Source of the DNA: Enterobacter sp. ENT03
GTDB taxonomy: Bacteria; Pseudomonadota; Gammaproteobacteria; Enterobacterales; Enterobacteriaceae
Direction of reading: 5' to 3'
NCBI RefSeq assembly: GCF_019218745.1
Contig: NZ_JAHUXA010000001.1
Span: forward strand, 62,001 to 126,000
DNA: 64,000 nucleotides
The translations under genes and the position numbers were made by a program. Below the pieces are notes generated by a model, which was not told the origin of the DNA, did not search any database, and saw only the letters and a list, made by a program, of their open reading frames with translations. Positions within the stretch are counted from its first letter, which is position 1; each line of letters starts with the position of its first letter. Positions 1 to 8,808 of this stretch are shown here, piece after piece.

Positions 1-67
1 TAATATACATTATGCGCACTGTTGATGTGGTAGTTAAATGCTGAGGTTTAATCCCGGCCCAGATATG

Positions 68-208
68 TCATAACTTTCCAGCCTTGCGGCCGCGCAGCGT
101 CGCATCCATCCATCTGAGCTGGTCAGTATTCAGCACGATTGCTTCAATGACCTTCTTCAGGTTCATCAGATCGGGCTGCAATCTTTTCATCTTGTCCAGG
201 ACTGACAT
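68..208 (-). CDS. possible 46-residue small protein
   Basis: An uninterrupted ATG-to-TGA reading frame of 46 codons. The peptide is charged, predicted helical and rich in Lys, Arg and Leu (it begins MSVLDKMKRLQPDLMN). I do not recognise it. No convincing ribosome binding site precedes the ATG. It lies downstream of the csp terminator on the same strand and reads toward the window edge. It could be a real small protein or a chance frame; the even, non-hydrophobic composition is the only argument for coding. Confidence 0.28.
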   Translation of the reverse strand: MSVLDKMKRLQPDLMNLKKVIEAIVLNTDQLRWMDATLRGRKAGKL

Positions 209-296
209 TCCGTATCGTCATGACGAGTACTGTTTTTCTGTGGCGGTATCCTTCCTGCTCCTGCCTGCGGGATCCTTTTTCCCATGAATTCAGGAA

Positions 297-331
297 ACAA
301 AAAAACCCGCTCAAGGCGGGTTTTTTATCAC
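297..331 (-). terminator. rho-independent terminator of the cold-shock gene
   Basis: An A-run, a GC-rich stem (cccgc/gcggg) with a short ctcaa-type loop, and a T-run form a hairpin with U-tracts on both strands. It lies about 65 bp beyond the csp stop codon and would end that transcript. Confidence 0.85.
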
Positions 332-396
332 GTTTACTTATCTGCTCAGGCTCTGGCCGTCATCGCTATCGTAAGTGTTCGTGGCATTATCGGCTC

Positions 397-609
397 TTAC
401 AGCGCGATAACGTTAGCAGCTGCCGGACCTTTGGCGCCATTCTCGATAGAGAACTCAACCTTCTGCCCTTCGTCCAGCGTCTTGTAATCGTTGCTCTGGA
501 TAGCAGAAAAATGTACGAATACATCTTTGCTGCCGTCTGCTGGCGTAATGAAGCCGAAGCCTTTTTCAGAGTTAAACCATTTTACTAAACCAGTCATTTT
601 ATTAGACAT
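397..609 (-). CDS. cold-shock protein, CspA family
   Basis: A 70-residue single cold-shock domain that would bind single-stranded RNA and DNA and melt mRNA structure at low temperature. Both nucleic-acid-binding motifs are visible: RNP1-like KGFGFIT at about residues 16-22 and RNP2-like VFVHFSAIQ at about 30-38. The start MSNKMTG is the family's usual N terminus and follows an AAAGGA Shine-Dalgarno; the frame stays open 15 codons further up but that part is leader. [13 protein letters not shown] and the AAANV ending look most like CspB/CspG of E. coli rather than CspC/CspE, and the leader type agrees with a cold-induced member. I cannot choose between cspA, cspB and cspG, so no symbol is given. 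Confidence 0.96.
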   Translation of the reverse strand: MSNKMTGLVKWFNSEKGFGFITPADGSKDVFVHFSAIQSNDYKTLDEGQKVEFSIENGAKGPAAANVIAL

Positions 610-784
610 AGATACTTCCTTTAATTTTCTTGAGCCACAGATTGTGGCGAACATGGCCTGCTTGCAGATGAGGACTTATTGGGCACTTAGGAGGAGGCTC
701 ATGCAGAAGAGTATCTAAGGATAACGCTTGAACTGAGGACTGCTTTACTAAAACTGCTTTCATAAGGTCTGTATGCCAAACCGA
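610..784 (-). promoter_or_regulatory. long cold-shock 5' leader with cold box
   Basis: About 175 nt separate the inferred transcript start from the csp ATG. The upstream end (767-785, minus strand) reads CGGTTTGGCATACAGACC, very close to the start of the E. coli cspA mRNA with its cold box. A later block (GTTATCCTTAGATACTC) also resembles the cspA leader. Such leaders refold with temperature and control stability and translation of the message. The position is seen; the thermosensing role is inferred from the cspA family. Confidence 0.8.
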
Positions 785-790
785 TGACGC

Positions 791-819
791 ATAATGGACT
801 GTTATGGGTTGTGAAGCAA
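791..819 (-). promoter_or_regulatory. csp promoter
   Basis: On the minus strand TTGCTT (814-819) and CATTAT (791-796) are separated by 17 bp. They sit just upstream of the cold-box leader, at the spacing expected for a start near 784. Confidence 0.65.
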
Positions 820-879
820 GATTAGTTTTGTCAATGTTTTGCGCGGGAAATTTACAATTCGAGGAGGTGTTTGAGTAAT

Positions 880-916
880 CTTAAAAGCCCTGACCATTGC
901 AGTCAGGGCTTTTAAG
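880..916. terminator. perfect 15-bp hairpin, terminator-like
   Basis: cttaaaagccctgac (880-894) pairs perfectly with 902-916 around a 7-nt loop. The ends of the stem are AAAA/TTTT, so it could terminate transcripts from either strand. It lies outside the csp transcription unit and no open frame of useful length ends near it. See the finding on the neighbouring gene-free stretch. Confidence 0.5.
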
Positions 917-1476
917 GTACTATGGACTTCAGAGTTAACATTAATGGACTTAATAGAGTGATACTACTATTTATACTGCTTTTAAATGCACCCGTTTACT
1001 ACAGATAATATTGGGCATTAAGACTAAAAAACCTCCCACTATTTATCTCGTTAAACACCTGCCTGCGCTTTTTAAAGCTAAGCGTGGCAACTTAAACAAG
1101 TACATCCCCATCGCGACATATACTCTTTGATGCGTTGCCCTTTGCCGTTACGGTTACAAAAAATAAGCTAAACCGCCAGCATGTACTACAAAAACAAGGC
1201 CTTACATCGTCGCGTTATCACTACCATTTTGCGAATCAGCACAATCACTACGAGGCCTGAAAGCATACTGCATCCCAAACTACAAACTTCGTGGCCTTTA
1301 TAGCAAAATGGCTTACCCCAGTATTTCAAACTATTCACTAAGGACTTTCATTGTGCTGCTAAGTTCTAATTTACGCATTTGAACTCAGGAGTCAATACTG
1401 TTTTTAAACGCATGTTTATACTTACAGCGCCATAATAATGAGAAACCATTTACTGACGCTTAAATGAACATTGCCT
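917..1476. other. AT-rich stretch without recognisable genes
   Basis: No frame of 60 or more codons occurs on either strand and stop codons are frequent in all frames. The base composition is visibly AT-richer than the flanking genes. The minus strand carries a promoter-like pair, TTGACT and TAAATT with a 16-bp spacer, around 1365-1400. I see no repeat, integrase or tRNA. It could be decayed foreign DNA or hold a non-coding RNA. Confidence 0.5.
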
Positions 1477-1743
1477 CTACTTCCACTTCGACCACGGCCC
1501 GTCATCCGCTTGAGACGAAACCTTATCCCCAAGCGTACTGACGTAAAGATCTTCCACTTCCTTTCGTGCCCAGGGGGTACGGCGCAAAAATTTCAGGCTT
1601 GATTTGATACTGGGATCTTTTTTGAAGCAGTTGATATTTATGCGTGCGGCCAGCTCGTCCCAGCCAAAACGGGCGACAAGATCGGTTAATAAGGCTTCGA
1701 GCGTAACGCCGTGCAGCGGGTCTTTGGAAACATGTTCAGCCAT
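1477..1743 (-). CDS. VF530 family protein (DUF2132)
   Basis: An 88-residue protein matching the small VF530/DUF2132 family throughout, including the hallmark [20 protein letters not shown] (about residues 33-51) and RRTPWAR. The family was named from a Vibrio fischeri structure and is annotated as DNA-binding by fold; no pathway is established. I start at [12 protein letters not shown] because family members begin there; the frame is open 10 codons further upstream without a better start. It is a single gene, tail toward the gene-free stretch and 158 bp from the PTS permease stop. Confidence 0.85.
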   Translation of the reverse strand: MAEHVSKDPLHGVTLEALLTDLVARFGWDELAARININCFKKDPSIKSSLKFLRRTPWARKEVEDLYVSTLGDKVSSQADDGPWSKWK

Positions 1744-1866
1744 GATGATCCCGGAGAGAGTAAATTTCTGCACACCATACTGCCCTGCGCGGCGTAATGC
1801 AATTCAAGCCCCCTGTTTGGCTAGCGAATTTGGGTCTGTTACAAAGCCCGTCATCAGGCACTCAGG

Positions 1867-1899
1867 AGAGCCAAAGGCGATGATGCCTCCGGCTCTTTT
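1867..1899 (+). terminator. hairpin beside the PTS permease stop
   Basis: agagccaaaggc (1867-1878) pairs with gcctccggctct (1885-1896), with two G-U pairs and a 6-nt loop. On the plus strand it is followed by TTTTGTTT; on the minus strand it follows the permease stop immediately. It is probably the permease's 3' hairpin, but the U-tract is on the opposite strand. Confidence 0.4.
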
Positions 1900-1901
1900 G
1901 T

Positions 1902-3179
1902 TTAGCTGAATAACCGCAGCAGATAATCCAGAATCAACGACGGCAGCGTAAAGTCCGGATCCGCGAACGTCACCCCCTTCGCGCCCAGTTGCGAGAAGAT
2001 GGGCAACGTCAGCGCCGGTAACACACACAGCAGCAATCCATTAATACTGCTGGCGATCACCGCGCCACGGAACCCGCCGGTCGCATTCCCAAAAATAGCT
2101 GCCGCGCCGCCGGTAATGAAGCTCGCCATGATCCCCGGCACAATAATCGGCAAGCCAATAAACGGGAACAAGAAGATACAGACCAGTTCAACGGCGAAGC
2201 TTATCAAAAAGCCAATCAGCGTGGCGTTAGGCGCTTTGGTGAACAGCACCATAACGTCTACGGCCGGAACCGCACCCGGTGCAAAAACGCGGGCGAAACC
2301 TTTAAAAGCCGGCACGATTTCAGCGGTGAATAAATTCACCCCTGCTTTCGCAAGATAAAGGCCGCAGGCAAAAATAGCCGACTGTTCCAGCACAAAGATA
2401 ACGACGTTCTTATCCCCTGCCCCTGCACCATATACCACGGTCATTGCATCTTTGATCTGCGGTTGCGTGGCAAAAACACAGGAAATCAGCAGTAGCACCA
2501 ACATTGTTAACAATGTTGCAATATTAGGCTCACGGATAAAATCGAATTTATTACTGATATTTAAGTGCTCAGTATCGCTTTTTTTATTACCGAACCATTT
2601 CCCCATATAAGAGCCAATCACATAGGAAGAAATAGCGGCATGCGAAATAGCGTATTCATTAGAACCGATAATTTCACGGCTGAAGCGGCTGAGGATAAAC
2701 GGCGATACGGCCATATAGGTGCCAATCAGCAGTGAAGCGATGACAACCATCATGGTATGACTGAAGCCGAACTGCATCAGCACTGCCGTAATGGCGAAGG
2801 CCATAAACAACACCAGATGCAGGGACAGATAGATGTACTTGCAACGGGTAAATCGCGCCAGCAGTATATTAAGTATCATAGAAAACAACAGGATAAGTGC
2901 AGCGATTGAACCTAACTTATCAATAGTTGCCGCCATAATGGCTTCGTTGCTCGGCACCACCCCAACAATATTAAATGCGTTTGAAAACAGTGAACTAAAA
3001 GCGGTCAGCACTTTCATTAAAATGCTGCCGCCCACTTTGATCATCGTAAAACCGATAAAAGATAAAAAGGTTCCCGTAATCAAACGGGAAATTGACGCTT
3101 TTTGAAATAACAATCCGAGAAAGGCAACGATTGCTATGATAACGGCGGGCGTTTTAACAAGCCCTAAAAGTATATCCAT
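1902..3179 (-). CDS. PTS ascorbate/sugar permease IIC, UlaA (SgaT) family, orphan
   Basis: A 425-residue integral membrane protein with about ten hydrophobic segments, resembling the EIIC of the ascorbate-galactitol superfamily (UlaA/SgaT-like). Such proteins move the sugar across the inner membrane while EIIB phosphorylates it. The start MDILLGLVK follows GGGA at 8 bp; an ATG three codons earlier would sit on top of that site. No EIIA, EIIB or catabolic gene adjoins it, so it must borrow phosphoryl donors from elsewhere or have a different role. A weak CRP-like sequence (TGTGATGTGTATAGCA, minus strand, 3276-3291) lies upstream. The substrate cannot be read from sequence. Confidence 0.82.
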   Translation of the reverse strand: MDILLGLVKTPAVIIAIVAFLGLLFQKASISRLITGTFLSFIGFTMIKVGGSILMKVLTAFSSLFSNAFNIVGVVPSNEAIMAATIDKLGSIAALILLFSMILNILLARFTRCKYIYLSLHLVLFMAFAITAVLMQFGFSHTMMVVIASLLIGTYMAVSPFILSRFSREIIGSNEYAISHAAISSYVIGSYMGKWFGNKKSDTEHLNISNKFDFIREPNIATLLTMLVLLLISCVFATQPQIKDAMTVVYGAGAGDKNVVIFVLEQSAIFACGLYLAKAGVNLFTAEIVPAFKGFARVFAPGAVPAVDVMVLFTKAPNATLIGFLISFAVELVCIFLFPFIGLPIIVPGIMASFITGGAAAIFGNATGGFRGAVIASSINGLLLCVLPALTLPIFSQLGAKGVTFADPDFTLPSLILDYLLRLFS

Positions 3180-3420
3180 TATTATCATCCCAGTAGGTAC
3201 GACTGATTACACCATTATGTCGGGCTCCATGCAAAGAACCCGCGGAGATACTATCACTGGCGATCAACATCGATCTGCTATACACATCACAGTTGAAATA
3301 ATATATACGCAAAACTAAAACATTATTTCATTTGAGTTAATGATAATTGTATGGATGATTTGATATGCTTAGTTAATATATTGTTACTACCATTCTAGTC
3401 ATCTAATAAAAGCGATTTTT
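3180..3420. other. PTS permease upstream region
   Basis: About 240 bp of AT-rich DNA between the permease start and the cyclase terminator. It should contain the permease promoter. Apart from the weak CRP-like site at 3276-3291, nothing distinctive is seen. Confidence 0.5.
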
Positions 3421-3453
3421 ATTTAAAAAAAAGCATGCGCGAAGGCATGCTTT
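3421..3453 (-). terminator. rho-independent terminator of the cyclase gene
   Basis: On the minus strand AAAGCATGC/GCATGCTTT (3430-3438 and 3445-3453) with a 6-nt loop is followed by an eight-T run. It begins 18 bp beyond the cyclase stop codon. Confidence 0.85.
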
Positions 3454-3471
3454 AAGCGAAGAGAAAGGATG

Positions 3472-5031
3472 TTAACCCGGTGGTGTAATGACGAACGCAC
3501 GATCGCGCCCTTTGATTTTCGCCGCATAGAGCGCTGAGTCAGCCCCCTCTTTGATCATGCGCGCATCGTCTTCAGTGCCGGTACCCACCAGACTGAAGCA
3601 GCCAGCGCTGATAGTGACCACCTGACGCCCCGTTGATGAATGTTCGTGCCTGATCCGCGCATAGCGCACCGCGTCCACGGCGTTCTGCGCCAGCATAAAA
3701 GCTTCTCGCAGATCGGTTTCTGGCAGCACAATCGCGAATTCCTCTCCGCCATAACGGGCGATCAAATCACTCTGACGTAAATTCAGCTGCATCAGTATTT
3801 CGGCAACCTGACGTAAACAGTTATCCCCCGCCACGTGGCCGTAGTGGTCGTTATAGCGTTTAAAGAAATCAATATCGATCATGATAAGCGACACGGGCTG
3901 CTGCGTATGGACAGAGGTTTTCAGCGACTGGGTCAGGAAGAGATCGAACTGGCGACGGTTAGCCAGCCCGGTGAGACCATCCGCCAGTGCCATCGTCTGT
4001 AAGGTGTGATTAATACTGGTCAGCTCATCCCGCAGCATGGTCAGTTCGGTCTGGTCACGCACGTTGCGTCTCACCTGGCGAAACACCAGGGCGCCCATGA
4101 TCACCGTCGCGAGCAACAGCATGGCGTTGAGGATGATGTCGGGCAGGCTCTCTTTTAGCCAGCTTTGCCACAATGCCGGTTTGTCATACCCCGCCGCGAC
4201 GACCAGCGGGAAGCGCTCAAGGCGCGCATAGCCATAAATACGCTCGACGTTATCCAGCGCCGATTTCCAGGTCGCATTGCCGCGATCGTGTTTAGGGAGT
4301 TCACGAGTAAACAGCGGACTGGCAGAAAGGTTGCGGTTAATGACATTGTTATCAAACGGTCGCGCATAGAGCGCCGTGCCGTCGGTGCTAAGCAGGGCCA
4401 GTACATCACGCTGCCCCATCTCAAAGTAGTTATAGAAGTGACGGAAATAGTCGACTTTTACCGTTGCCAGCGCCACGCCGGCAAAGCCGCCGTACCTGTC
4501 ATTAATCCGTAGCGACACCGGAATAATCAGATCGCCCGTTGAACGGCTACGAATAACATGCCCGATATGCACGCTGCCGTGGCCATTCGCCCGGTGATAA
4601 AGAAAATATTCGCGGTCGGCGTTATTCGCGATGGCCGGTAATTTGCCAAAAGACGTCACGCGCATAAAACCCTGTGCATCGTAGACGAACAGACCATGCA
4701 GCTGCGGCAAGCGCTCTTTAATATCGGCGAGATAGCGATTGAATTTTTTCGGCTCCATGCCGCTGATGCCGGTTTGCGGGATATTACGGCGTATCTCACG
4801 CAGCGTCAGTTCCGCCTGCACAAAGGTATCTTCCGCCTGACGCGCCTGTGACACCGACAGGTTGATCGCGCTACGCTCCGTCTCTTTGATGGCGCGTTCC
4901 CAGGAACGGTTGAGCGTCCAGCTGCTGGTGGCGATGCCGGCGATCAGCAATCCGCCCATAAACAAGGTGATGCTGCGCCCCAGTGATGAACTGAGCGACA
5001 GTGCGCCTGCAATGTGTTTACCGACTTTCAC
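3472..5031 (-). CDS. membrane diguanylate cyclase with periplasmic sensor
   Basis: A 519-residue protein that should make cyclic di-GMP from two GTP. It has a transmembrane segment at about 17-38, a long periplasmic sensor region of Cache/CHASE-like layout to about 298, a second membrane segment at about 299-322, and a C-terminal GGDEF domain. The active-site loop is GGEEF near residue 430, an active variant. RQSD lies exactly five residues before it, giving the RxxD inhibitory I-site. The start is GTG behind a strong AGGAGGAAGG; the next gene upstream is the divergent chemoreceptor. The GGDEF domain opens with the usual DGLTGLANRRQFD. The ligand is unknown. Confidence 0.92.
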   Translation of the reverse strand: MKVGKHIAGALSLSSSLGRSITLFMGGLLIAGIATSSWTLNRSWERAIKETERSAINLSVSQARQAEDTFVQAELTLREIRRNIPQTGISGMEPKKFNRYLADIKERLPQLHGLFVYDAQGFMRVTSFGKLPAIANNADREYFLYHRANGHGSVHIGHVIRSRSTGDLIIPVSLRINDRYGGFAGVALATVKVDYFRHFYNYFEMGQRDVLALLSTDGTALYARPFDNNVINRNLSASPLFTRELPKHDRGNATWKSALDNVERIYGYARLERFPLVVAAGYDKPALWQSWLKESLPDIILNAMLLLATVIMGALVFRQVRRNVRDQTELTMLRDELTSINHTLQTMALADGLTGLANRRQFDLFLTQSLKTSVHTQQPVSLIMIDIDFFKRYNDHYGHVAGDNCLRQVAEILMQLNLRQSDLIARYGGEEFAIVLPETDLREAFMLAQNAVDAVRYARIRHEHSSTGRQVVTISAGCFSLVGTGTEDDARMIKEGADSALYAAKIKGRDRAFVITPPG

Positions 5032-5096
5032 CCTTCCTCCTGCGCCACACCCTGACTTTCAGTAAAGCACACAATGCGCTGATTTATTAACAGAAT

Positions 5097-5127
5097 AGGC
5101 TGACATATTGTTCCTTGCTGTCAGCCT
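5097..5127. promoter_or_regulatory. inverted repeat between cyclase and chemoreceptor
   Basis: aggctgaca (5097-5105) and tgtcagcct (5119-5127) form a perfect 9-bp inverted repeat with a 13-bp centre, 66 bp upstream of the cyclase start. It may be an operator for either divergent gene, or a hairpin. No regulator is encoded beside it. Confidence 0.35.
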
Positions 5128-5337
5128 CAGTCAACGCTATCGCCCTCACCCACTGTAGATTTATGTCAAATTTATCACAGTAAAAAAACACATTTAAAAC
5201 ATCATTTTAAAATATTTATACGGACTGTTTACAGCCGAAAAATAAGCACCTGATATGTGATAAGGATCAACTTATTTAATGAATCTTTTCAAGGTTATGC
5301 CGTTAATAGTATGACCTTTTATAACGAAGTTACTCCC

Positions 5338-6906
5338 ATGAAAAAATATGCACAATCAACCGTATTCACCAAATTATTAACCGGTTTTTCCGTTCTTATC
5401 GCCATGATGCTGTTATTAGGCGTGGTGGCGATTTATCAACTTCACGCCAGCAATCAGCACATTGATGCTTTCCGTGATAATCGTATGCCGGGGGTACGAT
5501 CGTCGCTGGAAATGCGCGGTGTACTTTCTGAAATGCGGCTACAGCAAATTCAGTACATTAACTCCACAACCCCCGCCGAGCGGGAAAAACACCGCCTTGA
5601 GCTGCTGCAAAACCAGGAGATTTTCCTCAATGCGCAGCGGCGTTATGCGCGTCAGTCCAGCCTCACTTCGCCTGAAATGCAGGCGTTATTTTCGCAGGTG
5701 GTCAATAACTTCACGCAATTTGTCGATGTGAACGCAAAAGTGATCGACGCTGTTAATGCAGAACGTCTTGAGGAGGCCAGCCAAATAAGCGGCGCGGTGT
5801 CGTCAAAATATCGTACGCAGCTGATGAAAGATTTAGCTTCGCTGGTCGATATGGAAATTGCTATTGGGGATCAAGCCAGTCAGAAAGCCGCCAGTGGTTA
5901 TAAACAGGCATTGTATATGCTGTGCGGTTTATTAATTCTTGCGCTTATTGCCACCGGTATTATCGCCGCGTGGATTTCGCGTAATCTCTCCCGACAACTG
6001 GGTGGCGAACCGGGCTATGCGGTGGAGATCATGCAGCATATCGCCGCCGGTAAACTGGCGACCCACATCGAACTTAAAGACCAGGATCAACACAGCCTGC
6101 TGGCGACCATTAAGTTTATGAACAGCAAGCTGGCGGAAATTATTCACAGCATTATCAACGGCAGCGAATCCATTTCTCATGCCGCCAGTGAAATCGCTAT
6201 GGGCAACAGCGATCTGTCACAACGTACCGAAGAACAGGCCGCGTCGCTGGTACAGACCTCTGCCAACATGCAGCAGATCACCGAAAACGTGAAAAGTAAC
6301 GCTGAAAACGCGCATAAAGCCAGTGAACTGGCGCGTCAGACCTCGCAAACCGCGGTTAAAGGCGGCAAAGAGGTGCACGATATGCTGCAACGCATGCACC
6401 AGATTTCCGACAGTTCACAGAAAATCGTCGATATTATTTCGGTCATTGAGGGTATCGCCTTCCAGACCAACATTCTGGCGCTCAATGCTGCCGTAGAAGC
6501 CGCCCGCGCCGGTGAACAAGGCAAAGGCTTTGCGGTGGTTGCCGGTGAAGTGCGTAATCTGGCGCAGAAAAGTGCCGAAGCGGCAAAAGAGATCAAAACG
6601 CTGATTGATGGCACGGTGGAGAAAATTACCGAAGGTTCACGCTATGCGGATACCGCCAGCCGGGCGATGGAAGATATTGTGAACTCGGTGAATAAAGTGA
6701 CCAGCATTGTGGCCGAGATTTCGTCGGCGTCCCATGAACAGCATCAGGGCATTCGCGAGATCAGCGTCGCCATCGACCAGATGGACCAGGTCACTCAACA
6801 AAACGCCGCGCTGGTTGAACAGGCGGCGGTGGCCGCCCATTCGATGACCGAACAAAGCGAGCACCTGCGGGATTCGGTGCGCTTCTTCCAGCTCTCAGCC
6901 AGTTAA
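5338..6906 (+). CDS. methyl-accepting chemotaxis protein
   Basis: A 522-residue transmembrane chemoreceptor. Order: TM1 at about 12-34, periplasmic four-helix-bundle ligand domain, TM2 at about 190-212, HAMP linker (SRQLGGEPG), methylation helices with Gln/Glu pairs, and the conserved signalling tip ([19 protein letters not shown]) that docks CheW/CheA. The C terminus RFFQLSAS lacks the NWETF tether for CheR/CheB, so it would need help from other receptors to adapt. The frame is open back to 5257 (GTG) and an ATG also exists at 5311; MKKYAQ is chosen because the signal-anchor pattern begins there, but no start has a good Shine-Dalgarno. A CRP-like half-match (TGTGATAAGGATCAAC, 5256-5271) lies upstream. 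The ligand is unknown. Confidence 0.93.
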   Translation: MKKYAQSTVFTKLLTGFSVLIAMMLLLGVVAIYQLHASNQHIDAFRDNRMPGVRSSLEMRGVLSEMRLQQIQYINSTTPAEREKHRLELLQNQEIFLNAQRRYARQSSLTSPEMQALFSQVVNNFTQFVDVNAKVIDAVNAERLEEASQISGAVSSKYRTQLMKDLASLVDMEIAIGDQASQKAASGYKQALYMLCGLLILALIATGIIAAWISRNLSRQLGGEPGYAVEIMQHIAAGKLATHIELKDQDQHSLLATIKFMNSKLAEIIHSIINGSESISHAASEIAMGNSDLSQRTEEQAASLVQTSANMQQITENVKSNAENAHKASELARQTSQTAVKGGKEVHDMLQRMHQISDSSQKIVDIISVIEGIAFQTNILALNAAVEAARAGEQGKGFAVVAGEVRNLAQKSAEAAKEIKTLIDGTVEKITEGSRYADTASRAMEDIVNSVNKVTSIVAEISSASHEQHQGIREISVAIDQMDQVTQQNAALVEQAAVAAHSMTEQSEHLRDSVRFFQLSAS

Positions 6907-6912
6907 AGCCTC

Positions 6913-6933
6913 AGGGGGCGCAGGCCCCCTTTT
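6913..6933 (+). terminator. terminator of the chemoreceptor
   Basis: GGGGGC/GCCCCC stem with a GCAG loop followed by TTTT, starting seven bases after the stop codon. Confidence 0.85.
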
Positions 6934-6949
6934 CTTCACGGTCGGTGTT

Positions 6950-7045
6950 TCAGGGTAAGTCAGTGACAAGAGAGAGGTCGTAAGCGGTGGCGAACATAGC
7001 AACGCAGGCGACCAGCACCACTATCATTTGAACGATTCTTTCCAT
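6950..7045 (-). CDS. candidate 31-residue membrane peptide
   Basis: A short frame translated as one hydrophobic helix: it starts MERIVQMIVVLVACVAMFAT and ends in a polar DLSLVTDLP tail. It is preceded by an excellent Shine-Dalgarno (AGGAGGGACGCGC then ATG). It is isolated between the chemoreceptor terminator and the uxaB terminator, and points toward the chemoreceptor. Size, single membrane span and strong ribosome site are typical of enterobacterial small membrane proteins. I do not recognise the sequence, so the function is unknown. Confidence 0.55.
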   Translation of the reverse strand: MERIVQMIVVLVACVAMFATAYDLSLVTDLP

Positions 7046-7203
7046 TGCGCGTCCCTCCTCTGTTCAAAGCTAATCTTAGGGCTAATGCAAACTAATTGCT
7101 AAGTAAATGTGGCGCATTTGTTTCACTACGTAGCCATTACGACGCTGTAGCCACAGTTTATGTTTTGAGAAGAATAAAGGATGTTGTAACTACAGGAGGG
7201 GTT

Positions 7204-7227
7204 AAAAAAACCCGGCCTTCGCCGGGT
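7204..7227 (-). terminator. terminator of uxaB
   Basis: On the minus strand ACCCGGC/GCCGGGT with a GAAG tetraloop is followed by seven T residues, about 30 bp beyond the uxaB stop. Confidence 0.9.
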
Positions 7228-7256
7228 CAGGGTTTACGCGAGTTTGCTGCACGGCC

Positions 7257-8708
7257 TCAGCACAGCGGCTTCACCGCATCGCGCATACCCCGCAACAGGA
7301 TTGCATCCAGATCCAGCGACACCTGCTCGACCAGACCGGTGACCTGCGTCAGATCCTGCTCCCAGTGTTCGCTCACGGACAGCACCGCTTTCACCAGTTC
7401 GCTGGTGCTGATCTGGCGATCGCCATGCTGCGCCCACAGTTTCTGATAACGCTCGATCCAGTGCGCATCATCCTGCACCGGATAGGTTTCGCCGTTGCGC
7501 TCGCCACGATAGAACGCAATCAACGCCGCCAGAGCAAAGGTCAGACGGGCCGGCAATTTACCGGTCGCCTTCTGCCCTGCCAGCAGCTGCGGCAGAATAC
7601 GTGTGCGGAATTTAGTCATGCCGTTGAGGGAAATCGACAGCAGCTGGTGCTTGATGTACGGGTTACGGAAACGGCCGGTCACCGCGCTGGCAAAGGTTTC
7701 CAGCTCATCGCGCGGCAGATCCAGCACCGGAATGATCTCGTCGTAAATCGCTTTTTCCACAAACGCACAGATGTCGCTGTCGTTCATCGCCTCGCCTACG
7801 GTGTCGATCCCGGCCTGGTATGCCACCGGCACCAGTGCGGTATGCGCGCCGTTGAGGATCGCCACTTTGCGCTCTTTGTACGGTTTAATGTCATCCACAA
7901 TCAGCACGTTGAGCGGGAATTTATCCAGACGCAGATCAGACGCCAGTGACTTCGGCCCCTGAATGACAAACAGGTAGAAATGCTCGGCAGTATCAAGGAA
8001 GCCATCGTGATAGCCCAGCTCAGCTTCGATGCTGGCAACCTCATCACGCGGATAACCGGTCACAATACGATCCACGAGGGTGGAACAGAAGGCATTGGTG
8101 CTGTCCAGCCACTGCACGAACGCCGCCGGTAACGCCCACTCCTGCGCATAGCGCAGCACCAGTTCACGCAGCGCATCGCCGTTATAGTCAATCAGCTCGC
8201 ACGGCACGATCACCCAGCCTTTGTCTGCCGCGCCATTGAAATGGCTGAAACGCTCAAACAGCAGACGGGTCAGTTTCGCCGGGTAGCTCACCGCTGGCGC
8301 ATCTTCAAACGTGTCGCCGGCGTGGTAGCTGATGCCCGCTTCGGTGGTGTTAGAGAACACAAAACGGATGTCCGGGTTGTGTGCCAGCTTCAGGAACTCA
8401 TCATACTGTGTGTAAACGCTGATCTCGCGATTCACGGAGCGGATCAGACGCGCATCGCTGACGGCTTCGCCCTCTTCATTCAGCCCACGAATGATGGTGG
8501 TATACAGCCCATCCTGCGTGCTCAGGGACGGCGGGAAATCGCTCTGGATCGGACGAACGATCACAATCCCGGCATCAAGGTCGGTATGTTCGTTCAGCAG
8601 ATCGATTTGCCAGTCAACGAATGCGCGCAGGAAATTCCCTTCGCCGAACTGAATGATACGTTCCGGGTACTGGGCTCCGGGAAAATCGCGACGGTTAATC
8701 GTTTTCAC
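7257..8708 (-). CDS. uxaB: tagaturonate reductase (altronate oxidoreductase)
   Basis: A 483-residue protein, the same length as E. coli UxaB and nearly identical in long blocks. It reduces D-tagaturonate to D-altronate with NADH in galacturonate catabolism in the cytoplasm. The N-terminal nucleotide-binding motif [17 protein letters not shown] and the long-chain mannitol-dehydrogenase core ([19 protein letters not shown], with the catalytic Lys region) are intact. The start is GTG behind AAAGGA, where the E. coli gene uses ATG. The intergenic region (8709-8808) is expected to carry the promoter and a hexuronate-repressor site, but I could not find a convincing operator. Its place near glsB-sad-ptrR matches the E. 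coli map. Confidence 0.97.
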   Translation of the reverse strand: MKTINRRDFPGAQYPERIIQFGEGNFLRAFVDWQIDLLNEHTDLDAGIVIVRPIQSDFPPSLSTQDGLYTTIIRGLNEEGEAVSDARLIRSVNREISVYTQYDEFLKLAHNPDIRFVFSNTTEAGISYHAGDTFEDAPAVSYPAKLTRLLFERFSHFNGAADKGWVIVPCELIDYNGDALRELVLRYAQEWALPAAFVQWLDSTNAFCSTLVDRIVTGYPRDEVASIEAELGYHDGFLDTAEHFYLFVIQGPKSLASDLRLDKFPLNVLIVDDIKPYKERKVAILNGAHTALVPVAYQAGIDTVGEAMNDSDICAFVEKAIYDEIIPVLDLPRDELETFASAVTGRFRNPYIKHQLLSISLNGMTKFRTRILPQLLAGQKATGKLPARLTFALAALIAFYRGERNGETYPVQDDAHWIERYQKLWAQHGDRQISTSELVKAVLSVSEHWEQDLTQVTGLVEQVSLDLDAILLRGMRDAVKPLC

Positions 8709-8808
8709 AATGGGTTCCTTTTTGATTAGTCATACAACCTGGGAAGATTGGTGTGATAACTTACCAGACTTTACGACTATGAAACCCTGTTTTGATCAAA
8801 ATGCGTCG

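Noticed and set aside
68..609. Prophage edge, because cold-shock genes often lie in lambdoid prophages
   Set aside because: No lysis, integrase or other phage gene is visible within the window; only the small unassigned frame at 68-208.
5200..5260. Sigma-28 (FliA) promoter for the first chemoreceptor
   Set aside because: GCCGAAAA is present but the upstream TAAA element is at the wrong spacing.
8709..8808. ExuR/UxuR operator upstream of uxaB
   Set aside because: Only scattered half-sites (TGGT, ACCA) were found; no symmetric match to the hexuronate repressor motif.
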